Positions 1-10,714 of a stretch of 64,000 nt of DNA are shown piece after piece (position 1 is the first letter of the stretch; the number at the start of each line of letters is the position of its first letter). The notes below the pieces were generated by a model that worked only from the letters and a program-made list of their open reading frames with translations, was not told where the DNA came from and made no database searches. The DNA lies in contig NC_066601.1 of NCBI RefSeq assembly GCF_905475345.1, positions 2,572,501 to 2,636,500 of the forward strand, in the 5' to 3' direction. The translations under genes and the position numbers were made by a program. This stretch comes from Vespula vulgaris. Lineage: Eukaryota; Arthropoda; Insecta; Hymenoptera; Vespidae.

Positions 1-3000
1 ATCGATTTTGCACACCAGCAACAGGTACGGTGAGACAGGCATAACACGGTGCATTCTGAGTTGTGTAAACTGGAGCAGGGGCAGGATACATTTGAATTTG
101 TGCAGGATCCACTGGCGGCATAGCAGGGTACCGTCTTAAATTAGGAGTACCAGCATGATTGTGATGATGATGCATTGGATGTTGTTCCTGCATCAACATG
201 GATTTCGGACCTTGATTTCCGCCATCGTTTAAAATATCAACTCCTGGCATACCCTGTGAATAAAATAACATTTCGTTCATTAGATACATCATATTATACC
301 CGTATATATTCTTTTAATCCTTTTTTTCTTTTTTTTCTTTTTTTTCTTTTTACACGAACCTCATTTTCCATAGAATCTCCCATCGTATTTCCTGAATTAT
401 TAGTATTGTCTAGCTTCTTATCTGCAGTAATTTGATTCAATCCATTAGTAGTTTGACTTTTAATTATACTTCTCAACTGTCCTACAGCATTTGGAGTTAA
501 TCCAATTTCCCTTAAATCTTCGTCACTCATTCTCCGCATCTATATAGTCAATAACGTAAGATAAATATCAGAATGTTTAATTACACGAGTTATAAGGTAA
601 TTATACGTTAATACTTGAGCTCACCTGATCAAGAGAAATATCTTGTAGGTTTCCTTTGAAGTTTGGCATTTCTTTGCCCAATGTTTCCCTTAAAGAATCT
701 CCAGAGGTTGAAGATCTTAATCGTGGGGGAGGTGGTGGTGGTTGCTTTGATTGTGTTGCTGGGATTAATGTGCAAGGATTGTTGTCTATGCTGTTATGTC
801 TAGAGAAAGTCGTCGTGCTGGTAATTGGTAAAGGAAGAGATCTCGATGGAAGTAACGGTGATTGTGCTGGAAGACTTCTGCTCGTGCCAAGTGCAGGAAA
901 TAGAGGGAAGGAACTGGCATTGGAACTAGAGATACTCATCTGACTGTTACAGGCACTCGTTGATGTTAATGTATTCGAAGTTGACTGAGTGACTTGTGAA
1001 GATGTCCGTGGCATTGCATTATTTCTTCGGCCCATTGGAGAATTACTACGACTAGGAGATCGAGATTGGGATGGCGAGGACTGGCGACTGACTAAAGGGG
1101 AAGGTGGATAAGCCAACATGTCACCGGTATGATACATCAGTTGATTTCCCATTACAACCTGACCTGTCCATGGTGGTAAATGATTAACCGACGGAAAACC
1201 AAGATGAACATATTGCGTTGTGCCTCCAGAACCCATTGACATTTGTTCGGGAGTAGGCAAACATATGCCGGGTGGAGGCATAGAAAGACCAGGTGGCACT
1301 CCGCTCATCATTGGATTATTTCTCATTGACATATCTCCTGCAAATGAATATGAAAAAAAGGTTAATATATATTTACATCTTGGTAATATTATTTATTAAA
1401 AAAATATTAATGTTTTTCCTTTTTCTGTAAACTAACATACCATGATAAGTTTGCATTTGAGGTGGTGGCATCAAACAACTACTTTGCATTTCAGGATCCA
1501 CTAATCTATCATTTGTGTTAATGCATGGTGTACAGCCCTGCAAATAAATTAATCTATGCAATAATACGCGATACAAATGCTACAAGCAATTCTTTACTAT
1601 GATTTTTATATAATAAGTGTTAATTCCATTTTATTTTATAAAGATGAATGAATAGCCACCTGTTTAATACTATGCTATAGATTTAGTCGTATGATCGTAA
1701 AATAGTACCAAAGTGTTTAACAATCGTGTAAAATAAGTAGGCTATCATAAAGCATAATGTAAATAATACCGCAAACAAGTGATTATTCATTAGCAGTTAT
1801 AACTTAAAAAAACTAATACGCAATAAGAAAGGCATAGACATTGGATATTACTTGTACAGGTTTGCCAGAAGTGATAGACTTTGAAAGATTAAACCGTGTC
1901 TCCTCCTCCTGAAGTTTAATGTAAATATTACCAAAGACACTCTTCTGTTCGTACGTAAAGGCTGGATGATTTAATGCCATTGTATATAGTAAGAGTAATT
2001 CTTCCAGAGGTTGATCGTCTGGTGTAAAAGTGGTCCCATTGAGAAGATTGGAAATCTCTTGATAATCAAAGTTTGACAAGTTTTTGTATAAGATCACTGC
2101 GCATGCATAATTGCAAGAATGTAGCAGTGCCATATAGAGAGCAAGTTTTCTTCTTGTGCGCTTGTCTGTGACACCAAGGTTCGTCAGCTCTGTGAGATCT
2201 GAGACATTGTTTGCATGATGCTCTGTATCGCGCAGATCATTGTAATCTCGCTTTCCAATATCCTCGACACACGTGCCAAGGTATCGTACTTCAAATGGCA
2301 AGCACATATTTAGCAACGTGCACATGACATCTATACGTTTATAACTGCACAGACATAAACATATATGTTAAATTGACATACTATAGAGCATAAAAGATCT
2401 TATTGACAATAATAAAACTTAATGTGTAATATATATATTTCATTAAGTATTACGTACAATAACACATGTATCTATAATTAGCAAAGTATATTTTAAGATT
2501 TAATCAATTAATTATTTACAAGATCAAAGTAAATTTGTCATTGATCTAATCAAAGAAGTTTGCGCTTGTAAAGAATAGAATAATTAAAAGGTTAAATAAA
2601 TATTAATTCAAGTTAAAAAAGAAATCAAAACAAAAAGAATATGCTTTTCTTGCATAACAGGTTGCCATTAACTATCAAATTTATCAAAAGCACAAGTACA
2701 ACAGCCATGAAAATGAAAAATAATAGAAACAATGATGCTAGAGAGTGTAACAATGAAATATAAAAAGTATCATTGAGTATCAAAAGGAAATATTATATGA
2801 AAAAGGAAATAGTAAATATATATATGTTTTTAAATGCATTCATACGTGCCTGACGAGAATGCGCCCGCGCGCGCAATCACGTTCTTATAGGTATATATAT
2901 ATATATATATATAACACGTTAGACATAATGTCCCATCATAAAAAAGATATATTTATTTTATAAGATAATTAAAGCAAACTCCCGCATTTTCGGAATATCG

Positions 3001-3209
3001 TGATATCTAAAAGAAAATAATAATTAAATATTATTTTGGTTTATATCGATTATCTCACACAAATATCTGAGTAACATCTATTATTATCAAAATTTATTAT
3101 ACGCATATATAAACAATTTCCTTTTCTTTATCTATAACAGCTTGTAAATTATAAGTCAAGGAAATATATCGTTAACGTCAGTAATAAAATTTGAAATATA
3201 TATATATAA

Positions 3210-3250
<41 letters not shown>

Positions 3251-4064
3251 CGAACGAAAAAGCATAGAAAGAAAAATCATCTCAATCGTAAGAAGCTAAA
3301 AAAAAGGAAAAAGATAAATTCGCAAAGAGAGACAGAGAAGAAAGAAGAGAAGAAGAAGAATAAGAAGAAGAAGGAGGAGGAGAAGGAGGAGGAGGAGGAA
3401 GAGGAGAAGGAGAAGGGGAAGAGAAGAGTAAAAAAAACCCATGACAGCTTTTCCATTTCGAACGATGTAAAATGTAAGATAAACGAGGAAAACCTCCTTG
3501 ATTATCTCAAAATATCGAAAGAATGAGATAGAAACTTAAGAAATAAGAAAGATATATGTATGAACGTGTGTGCGTATACGTATATGTATATCTACATACA
3601 TACATTCATATATATATATATAAACATGAGAAAATATATAAAAGTATAAATCGTAAAACGTCAGTCAACGCAACATAGGAGGACGCGTTGTGAGAAGGAA
3701 GAAAAAAGGGGGAAGAGAGGGAGGGAGAGAGGGAGGAAGGGACAGAGAGCGAGAGAGCGAGAGAGCAAGAGAGAGAGAGAGAGAGAGAGAGAACGAATAA
3801 AGAAGGGGTGAGGCGGAGAAGAGAAATGGCAAGAGAAAGAGAGACAGAAAGATAGAAAGAGAGAAGAGAACAGATAGACAGAAAGATAGAAAGAGATAGA
3901 TATAATGGGGGGGGGATAGGAGGAGGAGGAGGAGGAGGAGGTGAGGGGAAAGAAAGAGACAGAAGGAAGACATCGGAGCTTAGTGTATCCGCGCGCAAAT
4001 AATAACGTAAAATTTACCTGGACAGATTCCCAAACCATGATACCACGTTCTCCTTACACACCAT
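1..4064 (-). CDS. ZCCHC2/ZCCHC14-like SAM-domain protein (3' end cut by window edge)
   Basis: Coding exons in transcript order: 4064-4018, 2344-1852, 1537-1441, 1337-625, 539-about 360 (donor either 360 or 354, both phase 0), 253-<1. Exon 1 is 47 bp and encodes MVCKENVVSWFGNLS. Exon 2 continues YKRIDVMCTLLNMCLPFEVRYLGTC in short pieces, the conserved N-terminal region of vertebrate ZCCHC14/ZCCHC2, followed by a helical block ending in LYTMALNHPAFTYEQK. Exon 4 is Ser/Pro-rich (SRQSSPSQSRSPSRSNSP) with a run of six prolines. The exon 4/5 junction forms a short SAM-type segment (LQDISLDQ then MRRMSDEDLREIGLTPNAVG). Exon 6 has His- and Pro-rich sequence and reaches the window edge before any zinc knuckle can be confirmed. 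Family members are linked to RNA binding and post-transcriptional control; that role here is inferred. Phases agree at every junction with a clear donor. Confidence 0.9.
2345..4017 (-). other. Intron 1 of the ZCCHC14-like gene, repeat-rich
   Basis: This 1.67-kb intron lies between the 47-bp first coding exon and exon 2. It has a CAG|GTAAAT donor at 4018/4017 and a TGTGCAG acceptor at 2345. It holds (TA)n at about 2892-2913 and 3197-3249, an A/G-rich tract at about 3290-3440 and a long GA/GGA tract at about 3690-3960. Open frames across these tracts are repeat artefacts. No other gene is seen. Confidence 0.75.
3690..3960. repeat. Purine-rich (GA)n/(GGA)n microsatellite tract
   Basis: About 270 bp of nearly uninterrupted purines on the plus strand, mostly GA and GAGA units with a GGGGGGGG run near 3907 and GGA units to about 3942. 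The tract ends some 60 bp before the first coding exon of the ZCCHC14-like gene on the opposite strand. Overlapping frames encode only Ser/Leu or Arg/Glu runs. Confidence 0.85.
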
Positions 4065-4334
4065 TGCCAGACAACATTGATACTACTTGGTCTGGAGAAA
4101 GCGCCGATACGGACAAGTTTGGCGCCTCGGATGCTATCAAGTGACAATCACGATGTAGTGCTTAAGAGCCTGTGTCGGGCTTGCGATAAAGAGCACAAGG
4201 ATTCCCCCACGTTAATAATAATATATTTTTTTTTTGCTTTTAAAACGGACTAATTTCCACGGGCGTTTTAAAGTCCTTCGAAATTGATAGACGTATTATT
4301 GGTACGACGATGGTGGCGGGTACGCAAACTTCGC

Positions 4335-4360
4335 GACGACTACTATACGACGTCGACGAC

Positions 4361-4392
<32 letters not shown>

Positions 4393-4474
4393 CGACAGCG
4401 ACGGCGACGACGGCGACGACGATGACGACGACGACGACGACGACGACGACGATGGTAGAAACAGGAGCAGGAGT

Positions 4475-4508
<34 letters not shown>

Positions 4509-4592
4509 GCAGCGGCAGCGGCAGTAGTTGTCGTACTTTTCGTCGTAGTAACTCTAGTAGCAGTGGTAGTAGTAACAGTAGTAGTAGTTGAT
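4335..4592. repeat. Compound trinucleotide array (GAC)n-(CAG)n-(AGT)n
   Basis: A (GAC)n array with a few interruptions occupies about 4345-4452, then AGC/CAG units to about 4530, then AGT units to about 4592. Because the unit is 3 bp, several frames on both strands stay open and give poly-Asp, poly-Ser, poly-Thr or poly-Leu ORFs of up to 167 codons. None has flanking unique protein sequence or splice context, so the array is annotated as a repeat. Confidence 0.85.
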
Positions 4593-5802
4593 AGTAACAG
4601 CGACAATAGCAATAGCAGCAACAACAGCAGCAGAACGATACACCGTCGTCGATTATCCACATTCGCGGCAGCAGAGACAAGGCAGGCCACGGGCCAGACC
4701 AGGCGCGACCGAAACCGCGATAGATCCGACGGTATAAAAACAACGTACGCCGATGAGAGACGGGGCCACTCGCGTTATATCGAATAACCCACGTGTTTAC
4801 GGCGTTATATCCAACTATCCCACCATCTATAATATAATATTACTCTTCCCAAATGTCCTTCCTCAAGATAACTTATATATTCTTAGGAGGATGCTCCGCG
4901 TTGAAAAGTCTCGGCTCTCGAGATCCGTTCACATGCTCGCGTTAAAAAAGGCATCGGGTACTTGCTGCTTATATCTCTCTCTCTCCCCAACCTAATGCCG
5001 CATTCTTATGTACACCGTATGTCGGGATATTTTCAACTCTTATACTATTCTTTTATTGGCTGGTTTCCGCGGCAAAGCATACCAATGTTCGAATACGGTC
5101 TTCACGACTGCAAAATAAAGAGCTTTCTGAACGCTCTGAAACATTTATCAAACGTTTCGTCGAACTTACCTCTGACCAATCACCGAACTCCATTATTGAC
5201 TTGCGCAATTTAAATCGGACAATTCGGACGACGTACCTTCGTTATTAATTATTTAAGTCATTTTCTATCGTTTCATTCGATTAATTAGTTTTGATATAAA
5301 ACGCGTTTGAATTTTACAATGTTCTGCTTTTGTTTTCATAATGTAATTTCATTTCACGCGTTTCGATGCGAATTGTTGTATTTAAAATTATCGAAATTAT
5401 TTTCATGTATTTTCAACTGCGGTTGCGTGACCTTACCGCGTTTATAATTTCGTTGGTTCGATAGAAACGTTGTTAAAGATACGTTTGAAAGATTTAGAAT
5501 TTCAAATGATTTAATTTTATCGATTTTAAATCTCTTATAGAAATCTCTTCTAGGAACTTATTGATTAACGGTCAAAAGCAGATTAGAAGGGATTAGAAAA
5601 AAAAATAGAAGCAAATATTTTGTTCGAATCTACTTGAATTTGAATTGCCAGTTGTTTTGATAAATTTTGAAGTGCGAAAGTATAAAAATATTTTCAATCT
5701 TTCTACGTTATATTCTATATACATATCCACATACGTACATACGTACATACGTACATACATCGTACAAATAACTATTTGTCGTAATTTATAATTATTATTA
5801 CT

Positions 5803-5816
5803 ATCACCATGGTAAC
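5803..5816 (+). promoter_or_regulatory. RFX X-box-like motif upstream of IFT80
   Basis: ATCACC-AT-GGTAAC fits the X-box consensus RYYNYY-N(1-3)-RRNRAC at every position. It ends 157 bp before the IFT80 start codon. X-boxes bound by RFX factors (DAF-19 in worm, Rfx in fly) typically lie within a few hundred bp of ciliary gene starts. Binding here is inferred from the match and its position. Confidence 0.6.
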
Positions 5817-5972
5817 AAGAAGGAAAACAAATCGCATTTACGCGCTCTTACATTTATTTCTGCAAAACTTTTATATTTCTATATATTTCAAACGTTATAT
5901 GCTTCGAATAATATGAGTTATTATTATATTGTAAATTGAATATTATTACTGTAATTTATTGATATATATACA

Positions 5973-8900
5973 ATGAGGTTTAAAATATCTGCACAAAGTA
6001 GCAACGGTCACAAAAATTTAGTTACGTGTGCAGCTTGGAGTTCGGCAGAAGAAATATTTTCTTGCGGGTAATTCTTCTTTATCAAACATATTTTTTGCTT
6101 GTACTAATTGCTTTTTTTTTTGCAGAGAGGATCATTTACTAATATGCTGGTATTTAGAAAGTGGAAATGCACATTCTACTGTTATTACAGAATTTTCATC
6201 AGATTTTTTTCCTACTTCGATGCAATGGCATCCACGTCCTAATCATTTAATAACAGCCAGTAAAAAGCAATCGTTAGATATACTTTTAATTACTACAGCA
6301 GATGGTATGTATTTTAATTTTCAAAATATTCAAATTAATTATGTAATACTTTATTCTCTATTATTTTGTTCTTATAGGAAGGTTTCATCTGGTTAATAAA
6401 AATGGTCGTATTGAAAAAAGTATTGACGCTCACAAAGGTGCTACTACTATTGGCAAGTGGAGTACAGATGGTTCGGTATTGCTTACAGGTAATAAAACAA
6501 TTTATACAAAGATAATAAACTGATATAAATAATATCTATATAGTAATAATTATATATATATATACATGTATGTATGTATGTAATTTCAGCTGGAGAGGAT
6601 GGTTTAATAAAAGTTTGGTCGCGTAGTGGTATGCTTCGTTCTGTAATAGTTAGAGGCAATTCATCTATTTTAACATCAGACTGGAGTCCAGATTGTTCTA
6701 AAATACTATATTCACAGGGAGGATATTTATTTTTCCAATCACTCAATTCCAATTCTAAACCTTACAAGGTTACACATTTTTTTTTTATGTAATATAATAA
6801 TTTAGTTTGTCATATTTCATTATAAACATTACATTTACTTGTATTATTAGTGGCATGCTCATGAAGGTCTTGTCTTGACTGTTTGCTGGAATCATAGTCA
6901 TGGATTTATTATTTCTGGTGGAGAAGATTGTCGATATAAGGTTTGGGATTCTAATGGTAATCCAATCTATAATAGTAGTCCTGGTGATCATCCTATTACA
7001 GCAGTTAGTTGGTGCAGTTCGGGCGATTATTTTGCTATAGGATCTTTTAACATGATTAAACTTTGTGATAGAACTGGGGTTAGTATAATAAAACTATATT
7101 TTTGATATAAATAAATTATATATCGTATGACATTCTCTTTTTATTCTGTTTATGCAGTGGTCTCATTCTTTAGAAAAAATTAATACTGGGAGTGTATATA
7201 GTATAGCATGGTCTAGTGATGGTACTCAGGTAGCTATGACTTGTGGAAATAATGTTTTAACTGGTCATGTTATAGGCAAGTAAGTTCTTTATGGAAAATT
7301 ATTTTAATATATGGAAATTGTTGGAATAATTACAATAATACTTTTAATGCAATGATATTATATAGAAGACTTGAATGGAACAATTACGAAGCTACCTTAA
7401 TTAAAAGGAAAGTATTAGAAATTAAAGAAGTTGGTAATGAAGTTCATGAAACTATAGAAATATCCGATCGTGTAGTTCTATTGGCATTTGGTTTTGATCA
7501 TTTAATTGTGATCACTCCAGGTCAATGTCACATTTATTCTGTTACAAATTGGAATACACCTGCAATATTTGACTTAAAAAGTAGTTCTGTATCAGCAGTT
7601 ATTCTTGCAAATAAGTAAGTAAAATTGAAATATTGTATATACCGAACTATTATTAAAATAATGTTTCAATTATTGTTTTGTAGACATTTTTTATTGGTAG
7701 AATGGAACTCTATAACGTTGTACAATTATCAAGGTCGTTTATTGGGTGTCCCTAAATGGAAGGGTATGACACAAGAACCTCTTTATCCACCTTGTATATC
7801 CTTATGTTTTGATACTCTTGTTGTTAGAGATCAGAAAAATGAAAAATGTAAGTAATAAAAGATTCCAACACTTAAAATATATAATCTACATATATGTATA
7901 TCTTTTTCTATAATAAAAATATTATTTCTTTTTAGTACTACATGTTTTAGAAATATCATATAACAAGCCAATTGTTGAAAGTCAGTCACATTCTCATCCT
8001 CAGAATATTACTCAATTGGCATTAAATCATATTGGAAGCTCCAGTGATCGACAATTAGCACTTATTGATATAACTAAAGATTTATATTTAATTTCCATAA
8101 GAGCAACGGGTTATGGCCGAGCATGTAAAATAGGTATTTATAAAGAATCTTGGACAATACTATTATATTATTCTAGAAAAATAAATAAGATAAATTTAGA
8201 TATTATTTCCAGCTGCTATGGCACAAAATGTTATATGGGCTGTCGATGCAAATGTATTAGCAGCAATGCTAGATGCTACTTTATCCGTATGGTTGTGTCC
8301 TAATTGTGTACATTACAGCGATCGCAAAATTATACGACGAACTAGAATCGATAAAGAGAGCAGGTTTGATAAACAAAATAACTACAGCTGCTACATTGCG
8401 AAATATTTTGATTTATAAATTTACTTACTATATAGTGAATTTGGAAAACAACCAACCATTATCAGCGTTTACAATGGTATGGTCAACGTAAGACGTGGAG
8501 ATGGTGCTTTAGTTTCATCACAATTTTATACTTTTTTTACTAGCTTGCATCAGCTTATATTACAAAAAAAGTGGAAAGAATCTCTTTCACTCTGTCGCAT
8601 TGCTCAGGTATATCACACTTATTATCTTCATTCCTTCAATATATCATTGCCTTTACAATGTTATGTAACACATTTTTTATTTTTCTTAGAATGAGATATT
8701 ATGGACATGCATGGCTATTATGGCAACAGATAACAAAGAGTTGAATGTTGCAGAAGAAGCATATGCAGCTATTAGAAGATATGATAAAGTTGATTATGTT
8801 CGACATATCAAAGTAATTATAATAAATACTACTACTGTTATTAAACGAAATTAAATTAAATACTATACAATACCGATTAAAATGTATTTTAGAATTTACC

Positions 8901-9349
8901 CAAGATAACAGAAAGATATGCGGAAATGGCGTTATTATCTGGTGATTTGCTAGCAGCTGAAGGTATACTTTTACAAAATGGGTTAATTGAAGAAGCTATT
9001 ACATTAAACATAAAAGTTTACAATTGGAATAGGTACCGTAATTTATTAAAAACGTGTAGCTATTTTGTCTCTTGACTTATTTTATTTTACATTTTAGGGC
9101 ACTTGAACTTGCCATAAGGCATAAGAAACAAATAGAAGAAGTTTTAAATGCAAGAAAAGATTATTTAAAAACATTAAAAAAAGAAGAAACAAACTCAAGT
9201 TATCTTGCTGCAATGAATAATATATCTTCATCTTTGTTACAACAGGTTATTATTGATACTAAAATATAAAGCAATTTTTTTTATAAATGTAATATTGTGA
9301 AATAAAAATCCTATTAATATTTTCGCAGGCACCATCATCAATAGAGTGA
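5973..9349 (+). CDS. IFT80: Intraflagellar transport protein 80 (IFT-B component)
   Basis: Fifteen exons: 5973-6067, 6126-6304, 6378-6488, 6590-6768, 6851-7078, 7158-7279, 7366-7614, 7684-7847, 7936-8133, 8213-8363, 8436-8607, 8690-8812, 8893-9032, 9098-9245, 9329-9349. They total 2,280 nt, or 759 residues, close to the usual length of about 770-780. The N-terminal half is a WD40 array (for example TAGEDGLIKVWSRSGMLRS, ISGGEDCRYKVWDSNG, AIGSFNMIKLCDRTG), followed by a second beta-propeller-like part and a helical C-terminus (AYAAIRRYDKVDYVRHIK, YNWNRALELAIRHKK). The family member is a subunit of the IFT-B complex that carries cargo up the axoneme; Drosophila Oseg5 is the fly name. Introns are mostly 60-100 bp. 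Read-through of the last intron would give an alternative stop at 9269. Confidence 0.97.
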
Positions 9350-10470
9350 ATTTTATTTATTGATATTATTACTATGGAATAAGATAGAAATATTTTAACA
9401 ATTTCAATCATCATTTTTATAAATTAATTGAAAATTAACGACATTAAGTATTTAATAAGTCACGGTATATTGACTTTGAATCATCGCAACTGTTTATAAT
9501 TATATTTGATTTTATCTACTTTGAATTGTATATTTCGGAATGGAAGATGCGCAAGCGTGTGTGTTAGAGAGATGATTGCGACAGGTGGTCGCATCCGGTA
9601 TAGAGTCTACAGTAATAAAGAATTTTCTATCTATGTATTAGATCTGTAACGATCAAGAATGCATCATAGTTATATAGAATATTTTCCAAAGGTCAATGGA
9701 CCTTAAATGATGATAATTTGATCGAATTCTCTAAGGATGATTAAAAATGATCAAGAAAACCTATTAAATTTATTTCCTGTATGTATCCAACCATTTACTA
9801 CTGCTCCTTATTTATTTATATTTCTACTCCTTCATTATTATTATTATTTTTATTAACACGAATAGATGACATACACGCACAGAGAGAGAAATAAATTATT
9901 TGAAAAATTCACTGGCCGGATTTTGTTTCACTGCTATATTAGAATAGAAGAATAGAAGATAATTCGAAAGTAAAAAGTAAGAAGAGAATCTTTCAAGGAA
10001 GTTGAAATTTAATTTCAAGCGTTATCGAAGGTCCCATTCAAGGTCAACGAGTGCAGAATACACATAGATACCATATACATAGAGCTATATAACGAAAGAG
10101 AACATGGAAGGTATGTAAACGTTTGGTGGATATAAGACGTGATCGTGGCAACGCCCGTGTGCGTGCACGAACGTGACACGTCACGCGCAACGGTGAAGCA
10201 AGCAAGCAAGTGGCAACCCGAGCACCATTTATATGTGGTAGTTCGATGGATATAGAGGAGGGGCAATGAGAGTTGGAGAAAGAAAGGAGAAGGAAGAGAG
10301 AGAGAGAAGAGTGTATAAAAGAGAGGTAGAGAGAAAAAGAGAAGTAGTCAAGCAGGATAGGCAGAAGAGATAGTTACGTAGAAGCGTGTTAGTCAATCTA
10401 CTGACGCCGAACGGGACAACCGTTGGAAGTATTTGAGAGATTCGATCATCCTCGATAAACGTCGTCGTTG

Positions 10471-10501
<31 letters not shown>

Positions 10502-10714
10502 TGTTGTTATTATTGTTATTATTGTTATTGTTCTTTCATTTTTCCTCGGTTGTCCTGTTATTTTATTCTTTCTCTTCCCATCTTTCTTATTCTTCTTCTT
10601 AAACTGTGTAATACGCGAAACAGAGAGAAAAAGAAAGTAAAGAGGATCGTATTACTCGTCACTTTGGAGTCTTAGAATTTGAAAAACAAGTGGATCCACG
10701 TGTAAGAAGACGAG
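9350..10714. other. IFT80 3' flank and promoter/5'UTR region of the first Na+/K+-ATPase beta gene
   Basis: AT-rich spacer between two plus-strand genes. An AATAAA at 9614-9619 is a candidate IFT80 polyadenylation signal. From about 10260 the sequence becomes GAGA-rich, followed by a TATAAAA box and a (CGT)n/(TCG)n stretch at 10460-10502 that would lie in the 5' untranslated region. No coding exon was recognised. Confidence 0.45.
10314..10350 (+). promoter_or_regulatory. Candidate TATA core promoter of the beta-subunit gene
   Basis: TATAAAA at 10314-10320 follows a GAGA-rich stretch, with a TCAAG initiator-like sequence about 30 bp downstream near 10348. The start codon is at 10715, so the implied leader is about 365 nt unless it is spliced. 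The motif is seen directly; its use is inferred. Confidence 0.4.

Larger units (their letters stand above)
4065..5972. promoter_or_regulatory. Divergent intergenic region, ZCCHC14-like / IFT80
   Basis: Head-to-head spacer of 1.9 kb between the ATG of the minus-strand ZCCHC14-like gene and the ATG of plus-strand IFT80. The left third (to about 4900) is relatively GC-rich, holds the trinucleotide array and probably includes the 5' untranslated region and promoter of the ZCCHC14-like gene. The right part is AT-rich with short ACAT/ACGT repeats at 5720-5760. The only clear candidate site is the X-box at 5803-5816. No coding exon was found. Confidence 0.5.

Noticed and set aside
3191..4038. Lys/Glu-rich ORF on plus and Ser/Leu-rich ORFs on minus
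   Set aside because: They translate TA and GA microsatellites in intron 1 of the ZCCHC14-like gene.
4240..4787. Overlapping ORFs of up to 167 codons on both strands with poly-Asp, Ser, Thr, Ala or Leu
   Set aside because: They exist only because the DNA is a trinucleotide array. No unique flanking protein sequence, splice context or codon bias supports a gene.
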